Source: Blastocladiella britannica
Lineage: Eukaryota; Blastocladiomycota; Blastocladiomycetes; Blastocladiales; Blastocladiaceae
Direction of reading: 5' to 3'
Assembly (NCBI GenBank): GCA_025349905.2
Contig: MU624952.1
Location: forward strand, 1-16,139
DNA length: 16,139 nucleotides
Made by a program: the position numbers and the translations under genes. The number at the start of each line of letters is the position of its first letter. The first letter of the stretch is position 1. The notes beneath the pieces are model-generated. The model did not search any database and was not told where the DNA came from. It worked only from the letters and a program-made list of their open reading frames with translations. Shown in pieces: positions 10,701 through 16,139 of this stretch.

Positions 10701-11722
10701 GCGTTGAGGCACACGACATGCTGTTGGTGCGCGACACACACGGCGCTGGGAGTACTCTTGGAGGTCCAGCGACACGCGTCAAGCACCTTCTGGGCAGAGC
10801 CCCAGTGCGTCGCGGCGCTTGTGGGCTCGCTCGTGACGGTCAGGTAGTGCGCCTCGAATATTTTGGCAAGCCCGTTGTTGTCGGCAATGTCACACTGCTG
10901 GAGGAGAGCGACCAGGTCCAGACCGACAAGAAATCCAGAGGGCGGGACGCAAGTTGGCTCACTGTTGCTGCCTTCCGGGGAATCAATAACGTGGCGGACC
11001 GTGCTGTCCATCACACGCCCAGGGTACGTGGCAGCCAGAGCCTCGATCGCGTTTAGTTTCTTTTTCTTTTGCAGTGTCGTCGCGCCGTCTGCGCTGGCAT
11101 CCAAATTAGGGCCGGGAATGGTGACCCCAAACCAGTTGATGATGAAATAGGCGTCCTTGAGCAGGTCGCGAATGCCGTCAAACTCGGGTGACGCGCTGTG
11201 CAGCGTCGAAATGTACCCCTGCAGGCCGCCGAAATGGGTCGCGTCGCCATGCGTGACGAGCACGAGATCGACGCGCGTGATGCCCTTTGCAGCGAGCGCG
11301 GAGGGCAGGCCCAACAATGAGGTGCCGGTGTTGACGAGGAGCACGCGCTCCGTCTCGTCGGTGCGAACCACCACGACAGTGCAGTCGGCGCCGTCAGCGC
11401 CAAGCTGCATCAGCTCAAACGAGGGCTGGATCATTGTTGCCAAGGATCGTGAGTTTTGTTTTTCTTTGGGGAAACCTCTGATCACTCGTACCTTGATGGC
11501 AGGCAAAGGCTCGCGCGCACTTGGTTCCAAGGTCTCGTCGTCCTGTTGCTCGTCCTCGGACTCGCGATCGAGATCCGCGTCACACTTCTCATCATCATGG
11601 ACCTATTTTTCTTCGGATCGTCAAAATGATTGTCTCTCTATTGCCACACGGATATAGCATACGCTTGCGGCGCTATCGACACGCTTGAATGGCGGTGCAG
11701 CAGCAGCGGTGGCAGCTGACAT
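1166..11722 (-). CDS. Giant multidomain protein: degenerate MBL fold, long beta-rich body, TRAF-type zinc-finger array
   Basis: This is one gene of about 3,476 aa, in three exons (11722-11663, 11602-11492, 11425-1166) with stop TAA at 1168-1166. The last exon is a single 10,260-nt open frame. Domains in order: an acidic low-complexity tail (residues 1-57, 'MSAATAAAAPPFKRV' then D/E-rich); an MBL/ComEC-like domain (58 to about 420, THGDATHFGG at 115-124); an Ala/Asp/Thr repeat (about 562-614); a beta-rich region of no family I recognise (615 to about 2345) containing a hydrophobic helical block (2219-2302); a coiled coil (2396-2428); about 22 Cys/His fingers (2429-3283); and an unnamed C-terminal domain (3284-3476). 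The start was chosen because an in-frame TAA lies just upstream, A is at -3, and both introns are phase 0. The next candidate start is the ATG at 11434. It is presumably cytosolic or nuclear, as no signal peptide is visible. TRAF-type fingers usually bind proteins in signalling complexes, so a scaffold or adaptor role is an inference. Confidence is high that the body is coding, moderate for the 5' exons and low for function. Confidence 0.88.
1748..4312 (-). other. Tandem array of about 22 TRAF-type zinc fingers
   Basis: Residues 2429-3283 hold back-to-back units of the form C-x2-C-x(8-20)-H-x(3-5)-C. Clear examples are CSKCGKKTTNFDYHLKTEC, CRKCHLAVPTSAAGRKEHD followed by LTC, CPACKTGIMGDLAEHLDLDC and CRRCRTKMSVADMPKHLLS followed by TC. 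Several units have a widened first pair (CPLGC, CAVDGC, CRGGC, CGLDGC, CPMGC), which is also seen in TRAF-type fingers. I count 22-23 units, some missing a ligand. Two gaps without fingers (around plus-strand 3440-3600 and 2830-2990) split the array into blocks. A coiled coil (4313-4411) precedes it. A typical TRAF carries far fewer fingers. Confidence 0.85.
9757..9911 (-). repeat. Ala/Asp/Thr minisatellite in coding sequence
   Basis: About 150 nt of imperfect tandem repeat with units of roughly 15-21 nt built around GTCGCATC(A/G) on the plus strand. On the coding strand it gives a run of eight Ala followed by VDATT/ADATT-type units (residues about 562-614). All indels preserve frame. It sits between the MBL domain and the beta-rich body and is probably a flexible linker of variable length. 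Confidence 0.8.
10337..11425 (-). other. MBL/ComEC-like domain of the giant protein, metal site altered
   Basis: The order of elements matches the ComEC-type metallo-beta-lactamase fold. GADGADC (66-72) stands where GqGDs is usual. VLLVNTG (85-91) replaces LIDaG, with Asn89 in place of Asp. THGDATHFGG (115-124) replaces SHpDaDHiGG, keeping H116, D118 and H121 but with Thr120 in place of the second Asp. VLGDLD (338-343) matches the tGDl element, with D341. SKHRVSSS (370-377) matches the HHGS element with Lys371 in place of the first His. Hydrolase activity is therefore doubtful. The fold assignment comes from motif order, not from a search. Confidence 0.65.
11426..11491 (-). other. Intron 2 of the giant gene (predicted, 66 nt, frame-preserving)
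   Basis: AAG is followed by the donor GTACGAG, then a CTCAC branch-like motif and the acceptor ATGATCCAG. It is phase 0 and 66 nt long with no stop in frame, so retaining it would add 22 residues without breaking the protein. It also contains an ATG (11434-11432, context CAACAATG) from which the MBL domain could be started directly. Splicing gives a compact join of AIK to PSFELMQLG, a natural lead into the first strand of an MBL fold. Confidence 0.45.
11603..11662 (-). other. Intron 1 of the giant gene (predicted, 60 nt)
   Basis: Read on the minus strand, AGC is followed by the donor GTATGC. TTTTGAC is a possible branch site, and the acceptor is AAAAATAG. The intron is phase 0 and joins the 20-codon first exon, which has a typical Ala-rich eukaryotic N-terminus, to an acidic exon that lacks any ATG of its own. 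A TAG at the acceptor closes the unspliced frame, so the acidic exon needs this splice to be translated from an ATG. Motif-based prediction only. Confidence 0.55.
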
Positions 11723-12052
11723 TATTTATAAATTGTTTTTGCTGTGTATTTTGCCTTGGTTAGCCTGGACGCTCCTCGATACGGCGAAAGAAATGTCGCA
11801 CTGTTGCGATTTCGAGCAAAATAATACACAATTCCTTGACCGAGACTTGATTCGATGTCAGTTTCCTTGAGTAAAATGGCGGGCATCGTTCTTAAGTGGG
11901 GCGTGGTGAGCGACGGACACATTTTTTGATGGACACAAAAAATTCAAGTGGGAAAGACAACACACCGCGATGCATTTCCCAATATTTTGTTAGTCCCGAG
12001 CGACCTTTCAGCACCGAGCAGACGCGAACGTGGGTGAATAGGTTCCAGACAA
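11723..12052. promoter_or_regulatory. Intergenic region between divergent genes
   Basis: About 330 nt with AT-rich patches between the giant gene (minus) and the ARM-like locus (plus). TATAAATA lies directly before the ATG of the giant gene on the minus strand (11730-11723). It is too close to be that gene's TATA box and serves as an A-rich start context. A perfect 8-bp inverted repeat lies at 11921-11943. No convincing open frame is present. It presumably contains promoters for both directions. Confidence 0.4.
11921..11943. repeat. Inverted repeat ATTTTTTG / CAAAAAAT with 7-nt spacer
   Basis: Arms at 11921-11928 and 11936-11943 match perfectly, with spacer ATGGACA. The flanking GGACACA occurs twice (11915-11921 and 11931-11937). 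It could be a protein-binding site or simply A/T-tract symmetry. Confidence 0.4.
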
Positions 12053-12635
12053 GCGCTGGCTCATGACGGGGCGCTCCATGAACATCATTCCTATGTGGGG
12101 ATGGAGGCGCCAGAGCGAGCGATCGTGGAGATCGTGGCAGTTGTGGGCACGGACGTGGGCTGGCGTGGTGGCGTGCCTGTGACTGTTCGCGAAAAATGCC
12201 CCAAAACAGGGGATACGGGTACAGTTGCTGACATGGATATGGCCGTTTTCAATGGCTGAGCAGTCGCCCACTTGAGTGTTGGTTGTACACTTTTGGAAAC
12301 TGCGTGCATGCTCCCCAACAACACTGAGATTGTCAAGAGCATTGTCCATGTTATGAAGCGCGTCTCGCCCTATGAATCCACTGACATGGGCTTGCTGTGG
12401 GGACCCGATATGATGGCGTTCTTGCTCAACGACTGCCTGGCCATGACTGCAACCACCACACAAACGTACTTGGCACTCGGAGCGCTGGGCTTCATGGTCT
12501 TGCGTGCAGTGGATCTGCCCCACGCCCCCATTGCGCTCTGGATCCGAGTCCTTGATGTGCTCGTATCATTTTGCGACCAATTCACATGCTGCTGCCAACG
12601 AGGAGATCGCCCCTGCACTTGCTCGTGTGCTCTGA
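12053..12635 (+). pseudogene. 5' part of an armadillo/HEAT-like gene, interrupted (pseudogene or unrecognised introns)
   Basis: One frame from 12053 to about 12568 has GC-ending codons and helical, ARM-like sequence (MEAPERAIVEIVAVVG from the ATG at 12101; then NTEIVKSIVHVMKRV and TYLALGALGFMVLRA). It is broken by TGA at 12257-12259. A T run at 12569-12572 then appears one base too long, because coding-like sequence continues in the next frame (NSHAAANEEIAPALARVL) and stops at TGA 12633-12635. A 45-nt intron (12219-12263: GTACAG, CTGAC, CAG) would remove the first stop in frame. I found no convincing intron for the second break. Together with 12678-13676 it looks like one ancestral gene. Confidence 0.5.
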
Positions 12636-12677
12636 TTTGCGTTTCATGACAACACTGACCTGTGCTTTGCTGGGCCC

Positions 12678-13676
12678 ATGGTCGCGATGCTGCCCATGAT
12701 CGCCGTGCTACCCAACCACGCCAATCTCCACTACCTCAGGCACGAGTTCATGATTTGCGATTCCGCCAAGGCACTTGGTCATGCTCTTGCATCACTGTTC
12801 ACAGCAGTCATCGAGGCGGCGCTCGCCGTTGATGCCGATACCATGCTCGTCCGCACCATCGCCTCGGATATGGAGATGAGCCATGCCCGGTGTGGTGCCA
12901 TGGAAGCACTTGCCGAGTGGATCCGATCAGGTGACCATGTCTCGCACGCTCTTGACATTGGCCTGCTTCCCAAACTGGTTGCGCAGCTCAAGATCGAGAC
13001 GGACCACTGGGCCCTGCGCTGGGGACTCAAGTGCCTCCACCACGCATCCAAGTCGCTGGTGCTCATTGATGCGCTTCTGGACGACCCAGCCATGGCCAAG
13101 GACGTGGTGGCCATCTCGCTCCAGCACCGCGCGTGCACCTTCTACTCCAGGTATGTGTGCTGCATGCGCCACACACAGTCGCGCCTGATGGAGCGCCTCG
13201 CTGATGCGGCAGCTACCAACAACCGATCCGACGTTCTGGTGGCCCTGTACGACGTCGGACTGGTCCAGTTTCGGCCAAAATCCGTCAAAGATCTCCGGGT
13301 ATCGTACAAGGCGTATACCAACAAGGGCGATCCACTGACGGGCATGGCTGATGCGTTTGTGCGATCGGGCGTGGACGCCACACCGATGTGGGGAGCTCGC
13401 ACCAAAGTGAGCGGTTGGGGCGACGAGATGAACAGGTTGACCGAGCAGCTCAAGTGGCCGGGAAGCCATTTGGGGGCATTGTGGAGTGCTGTTGGATCGT
13501 TTTCTTATGAGGTGCCTGATCGCACGACCAATTATGAGGATTCCGATACTGATTTTGGAGCTTATGAGGACGAGGACGAGGATTTCGATTCGGAGGAAGA
13601 GGGCCTTCTTTGTGGTCGGACCTTCTTTGATGAGAATTCAGATTTTTATTGCCCATTGAAGGCCAGTGCAAAATGA
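12678..13676 (+). CDS. Armadillo/HEAT-like repeat protein with acidic C-terminus (main open part)
   Basis: 332 codons, from the first ATG after the TGA at 12633, ending TGA 13674-13676. The sequence is almost wholly helical with ARM/HEAT-like hydrophobic spacing, for example CGAMEALAEWIRSGDH, ALDIGLLPKLVAQLKIE and LRWGLKCLHHASKSLVLIDA. Residues about 285-315 are a strongly acidic tail (EDSDTDFGAYEDEDEDF). Such proteins generally bind other proteins, but no specific family is recognisable. The start is uncertain: the frame is open and coding-like back to 12636, and the N-terminal repeats lie upstream in another frame, so this is likely a 3' exon or the surviving part of a decaying gene. Its stop overlaps the next start codon. 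Confidence 0.6.
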   Translation: MVAMLPMIAVLPNHANLHYLRHEFMICDSAKALGHALASLFTAVIEAALAVDADTMLVRTIASDMEMSHARCGAMEALAEWIRSGDHVSHALDIGLLPKLVAQLKIETDHWALRWGLKCLHHASKSLVLIDALLDDPAMAKDVVAISLQHRACTFYSRYVCCMRHTQSRLMERLADAAATNNRSDVLVALYDVGLVQFRPKSVKDLRVSYKAYTNKGDPLTGMADAFVRSGVDATPMWGARTKVSGWGDEMNRLTEQLKWPGSHLGALWSAVGSFSYEVPDRTTNYEDSDTDFGAYEDEDEDFDSEEEGLLCGRTFFDENSDFYCPLKASAK

Positions 13677-14777
13677 CCGCCATGTCCTCGACGACCGCTG
13701 CCCAAGTACCCCTGGAAAACCCAATGCCCTCGGTCGCAGACCAAGGGCCCCCACCGAAAGCTCCTCGCCGCGGTCGCTCCTCGCGCGTGGAACCGAACGA
13801 CAGCGCCAATATCAGCCCTTCCCATGCCACTACGTCTGCTGGGCCGCCGGCAAAGCGTATACGCATGTCTGTTGTTGCGAGTGCCGCTGCTGATTCCGAT
13901 CTGATCTATTTGGATACGCCCGAGCCGATAGGGACCGCACCTGTCGTTGGCGACATGTTTGCGTTCTCTTTTGACATGCCGGTGGTACACACGCGATACT
14001 CGAACCTAAAAAGAGCCGTCGGCGCCAGTACAGCGCCGCTGCCACCGCACGAGATGGAGACGGGTGCACCCGCGCGGCCTAACCAGAACCGCCAACGGTC
14101 GACTCCTGCTGAAAGTTTCACGTTGTCCCCTGCAGTGGTCCCAAAACCGGTCAGGAAATCGTCGCGGAGGGCTCAGTCTCAAGCACCTGCGCGTTCGAAC
14201 TCCGGTCCTGTCCCCGTTGGCGAGACTGCTGCTGCCACTGCTGCTGCTCCCATTGCTCAGGAGGGTGCCGACGACGACTCGTTGTCTGACCTCTCTGACC
14301 TGGACTACAACGATCACGGGTTCAAGCCAGCCAAGGCGACCGCAGTCCGTTTCCTTACCCTTTTCTCCAGATGCACCCCAATCAGGAAAAATATTGCTCG
14401 CTGAAGGGTGCGTGTGGCTGACAATCCATCTTTCACAGAAGCGCCCCTGGACAGTTTATGCGTCCCGCCGCTCGCGCTCGGCCGATATTGCAGCCAGGAG
14501 GGCCATTATGAACACTCTCGAAATGCCAGGAGCTGCAACGAGAGCTTCCGCGATCACCATCACGGCTGTCACCACCACCAGCGATCAAGGCAATGATATC
14601 GAGGCAAATGCAGCTGCAGCAGCGCCGTTATCCCCAACGGCCACCAAGCGCGACTTGTGGCGCAGGGTCCATTTGTTGGAACGCCAGCTCAAGGTATACC
14701 AGAGGGCCACGCGCGTCATGTCGGCAGAGATCACGGCGGCTCAGCAGGCAGAGATCCGGTGTCTAGCGCATGAATAG
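13673..14777 (+). CDS. Low-complexity basic/acidic protein with C-terminal coiled coil, one intron
   Basis: Predicted as 13673-14344 joined to 14439-14777, 336 aa, stop TAG 14775-14777. The N-terminus (MTAMSSTTAAQVPLE) has A at -3. Basic clusters (KAPRRGRSSR, AKRIRM, RKSSRRAQ) could be nuclear localisation signals. An acidic stretch DDDSLSDLSDLDYNDHG (about 200-216) comes before the splice. The C-terminal 40 residues (RDLWRRVHLLERQLKVY and onwards) form a probable coiled coil. Without the splice, the first frame stops at 14402-14404. No family is recognised. A nuclear or DNA-associated role is inferred only from composition. Its start overlaps the stop of the upstream frame by four bases, and an AATAAA follows the stop. 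Confidence 0.65.
14345..14438 (+). other. Predicted intron, 94 nt, phase 0
   Basis: The acceptor is strong: CTGAC at 14418-14422, then a pyrimidine stretch and TTTCACAG ending 14438. The donor GTCCGT keeps G at +5 but has C at +3. It is the only GT in the preceding frame that gives the needed phase 0. Splicing joins FKPAKATA to KRPWTVYASR and restores a frame that runs into the coiled coil. Another acceptor-like site (TTTTCTCCAG, about 14370) would leave only 26 nt. Confidence 0.6.
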
Positions 14778-14789
14778 GGACTTGTTTGG

Positions 14790-14795
14790 AATAAA
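14790..14795 (+). terminator. Poly(A) signal AATAAA
   Basis: Exact AATAAA on the plus strand, 12 nt after the TAG of the coiled-coil gene, followed by T-rich sequence. It is correctly placed to end that transcript. Confidence 0.55.
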
Positions 14796-15041
14796 TTGTC
14801 CCTTGCTACCATTCTCTGTTTGTCGCCAATTGAATCGCCAGCGCACTTGAAATACCTACCACCTTGGCACCCCTCCACTGTGTCGTTTACCAAGCTGATC
14901 CGTCGCTGGTTTTCATTTCTGTCCCAGCCAGTTTTTAAAGTAGAACATACCATTCTGGGACAACAAGGCGATGACGGTTGACGGATGTAGGAAAATGATC
15001 GACCAGATCAAGGAACTGCAGCATGCCTCGATTGCATGGAA
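14796..15041 (+). other. Intergenic region, no gene seen
   Basis: Lower GC than the flanking coding sequence, with CCAAT (14827-14831) and T-rich tracts. A short frame from ATG 14971 runs through the next gene in a different frame (IDQIKELQHASIAWKC then a stop at 15157-15159). I cannot decide whether it is expressed. No TATA box is obvious. It probably contains the promoter of the ankyrin-like gene. Confidence 0.4.
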
Positions 15042-15212
15042 ATGTATAGCAGACCGTGCAGTCGTGGCGGCAGAAGAGTTGATTCCCCATTTTTTCGATC
15101 CCCCGTCAGCGAACGAAGGTATGCTATTACGCGGTGGATGGCCGCCCCGGATGCATTAGCAGTCAGCGTTCACGAAATCGCTGTCGTACTTGATCGTTGG
15201 CTGGATGCATGA
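15042..15212 (+). pseudogene. Possible 5' part of the ankyrin-like gene, in a different frame
   Basis: A 56-codon frame from ATG 15042 to TGA 15210-15212 ends in ALAVSVHEIAVVLDRWLDA, which resembles the N-terminal region I associate with this type of fungal ankyrin-like protein. The repeats continue downstream in another frame. Either an intron joins them (for example a donor near GTACTTG at about 15186 and the acceptor CTCTCAG at about 15274, phase 0) or an indel has broken the gene. Also inside is a good donor (AAG then GTATGC at 15119), but its nearby acceptors do not lead into the downstream frame. Confidence 0.35.
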
Positions 15213-15976
15213 TTGCGAGGAGCAAAACGAGCAGCCCTGCGCAAGGACGACCGCGGCTCAACTCTCAGACAGCAGACCCGAATAGAGTGGTCGACGAGCT
15301 GATCTACTGTGCGATCCAGCAGCGAAAATGGGCGGCATGTGCCGAGCGGATACCAATCGAATGGAACCCTTGGTGGTGGACCACTGCGGCGCACCATGGG
15401 CACACGGCCGTGATCAACTGGACAATTGGTCATGGGCACATCATGACCATGAAATGTGAGGACGCGTTGATTTCCAGTTGGAAGGGCGACTTTTCTGTCA
15501 TAAAATGGTGGATCTTGCAGCAGCCTGACAAAGCAGCAGCAATGGCAGCTCTTAATGACGAGGCTGTTCTCGCCAACGCAACCAAGGAAGGCGCGACAAA
15601 GGCACTGGACTGGTGGTGGGCATACACTGGCTCGAGACTGCCTGATCCTGCATCGTTCAAGACTATTGCCAATGCCGCGCTCCTTGGCCATTCCGTGGTA
15701 GCAGTAGTAGAGTGGTGGTGGACGCGTTTTCTGGATCACCGCACGCCAGAGCACACATTTGGGAGAGGTGTTCCAGAAGTAGGTCATCTTAGCTGTGATA
15801 TTGACTTTTTCGTGAAAAATAAAACAAAGCAAAGAGCCAGCGCCAAAGTTTGCCCACTTCCCACAAATCCGTACAATCAGGTTGATTCTGCTGTCAGGTC
15901 CGCGCCAATGACCCGACTGCATCCTGAGCCGCTGGTCCCAGATCTGAGCCCCTCGGCCGGTTGTTGTTGTTGCTGA
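15209..15976 (+). CDS. Trp-rich ankyrin-like repeat protein (partial or decaying)
   Basis: 255 codons from ATG 15209 to TGA 15974-15976. Residues about 30-190 contain four ankyrin-like units with the pattern A..G....ldWW, for example HHGHTAVINWTIGHGH, KGDFSVIKWWILQQ, EGATKALDWWWAYTG and LLGHSVVAVVEWWWTRF. These units are protein-binding helical repeats. The tail after about residue 190 (KNKTKQRASAKV onwards, ending in four Cys from a GTT repeat) looks non-coding: an AATAAA lies at 15818, and a TAG in a neighbouring frame (15779-15781) may mark the ancestral end. The first 20-25 residues also look non-coding, and a better N-terminus lies upstream in another frame. I therefore read it as a real repeat-protein exon with uncertain ends, perhaps a pseudogene. 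Confidence 0.5.
   Translation: MIARSKTSSPAQGRPRLNSQTADPNRVVDELIYCAIQQRKWAACAERIPIEWNPWWWTTAAHHGHTAVINWTIGHGHIMTMKCEDALISSWKGDFSVIKWWILQQPDKAAAMAALNDEAVLANATKEGATKALDWWWAYTGSRLPDPASFKTIANAALLGHSVVAVVEWWWTRFLDHRTPEHTFGRGVPEVGHLSCDIDFFVKNKTKQRASAKVCPLPTNPYNQVDSAVRSAPMTRLHPEPLVPDLSPSAGCCCC
15818..15823 (+). terminator. Poly(A) signal AATAAA inside the 3' end of the ankyrin-like frame
   Basis: Exact AATAAA within GAAAAATAAAACAAAG. It lies about 40 nt after a TAG in the neighbouring frame and about 150 nt before the stop of the open frame. This suggests that transcripts end here and that the downstream residues are not part of a working protein. Confidence 0.35.
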
Positions 15977-16139
15977 TCTTTTTCCGCCACCAACGACAGA
16001 AAAAAAGTGAGCGACAGGGAGGGGCCGCTTTTATAGGCAGAGATGCGTCGATCAGGAGTCATTAATATTTTGATTTCGTGAAGAGTCGTGAAGGACGTGA
16101 CGGGGACAGCATTCAACCGCACACAAAAAACCCACTTTG
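15977..16139. other. Right edge, no gene seen
   Basis: AT-rich tracts around a GC-rich patch. On the minus strand TATAAAAG (16035-16028) is an exact TATA-box match with GC-rich sequence after it, so a transcript could run leftward from about 16000, antisense to the ankyrin-like gene. This is weak support on its own. Confidence 0.25.

Noticed and set aside
11482..11598. Three consecutive ATGs on the minus strand as the start of the giant gene
   Set aside because: That frame stops at 11484-11482 and is out of phase with the main frame, with or without intron 2.
13151..13178. GTATGT...CACACAG intron-like stretch in the ARM-like gene
   Set aside because: The splice motifs are good but it is only 28 nt, and removing it would shift the frame, while the unspliced frame continues as good coding to 13676.
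15170..15922. Minus-strand frame of 250 codons under a TATAAAAG at 16035-16028
   Set aside because: It is antisense to the WW-type ankyrin-like repeats, which are clear on the plus strand. The product has no recognisable pattern.

Overview
The window looks like nuclear DNA of an early-diverging fungus. Evidence: GC-rich coding with GC-ending codons, short spliceosomal introns (GT..AG, with CTGAC or CTCAC branch-like motifs before the acceptor), AATAAA poly(A) signals, and a tryptophan-rich ankyrin-like protein ('ALDWWW' units) of the kind I associate with Blastocladiomycota (Allomyces/Catenaria group). The taxon is an inference. There is no bacterial operon logic, and I found no rRNA, tRNA, CRISPR array or intact transposase.

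Layout. Positions 1-1165 hold no gene I can define. The minus strand carries several short coding-like blocks in changing frames, perhaps a decayed gene, and the left edge may hold the start of another minus-strand gene. Positions 1166-11722 (minus) are one giant gene of about 3,476 codons. I reconstruct two small 5' exons and then one 10,260-nt exon. The protein has an acidic N-terminal tail, a metallo-beta-lactamase (ComEC-like) fold with altered metal ligands, an Ala/Asp/Thr repeat linker, about 1,700 residues of beta-rich sequence of no family I know, a hydrophobic/amphipathic helical block, a short coiled coil, about 22 tandem TRAF-type C-C-H-C zinc fingers, and a C-terminal domain I cannot name.

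Positions 11723-12052 are the intergenic region between this gene and a divergent plus-strand locus. Positions 12053-13676 encode an armadillo/HEAT-like helical protein interrupted by an in-frame stop, an apparent frameshift and a second stop, so it is either a decaying gene or one with unrecognised introns. Its final stop overlaps, as ATGA, the start of the next plus-strand gene (13673-14777), a low-complexity basic/acidic protein with one good intron, a C-terminal coiled coil and an AATAAA just after the stop. Positions 15042-15976 carry a Trp-rich ankyrin-like gene whose N-terminal and C-terminal parts lie in different frames.

How they work together: nothing shows that these genes form a pathway. 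The main item of interest is the giant fusion protein, which joins a probably non-catalytic MBL domain, a long beta-rich body and an unusually large TRAF-type zinc-finger array. I would read it as a scaffold or receptor-like protein, but that is inference only.
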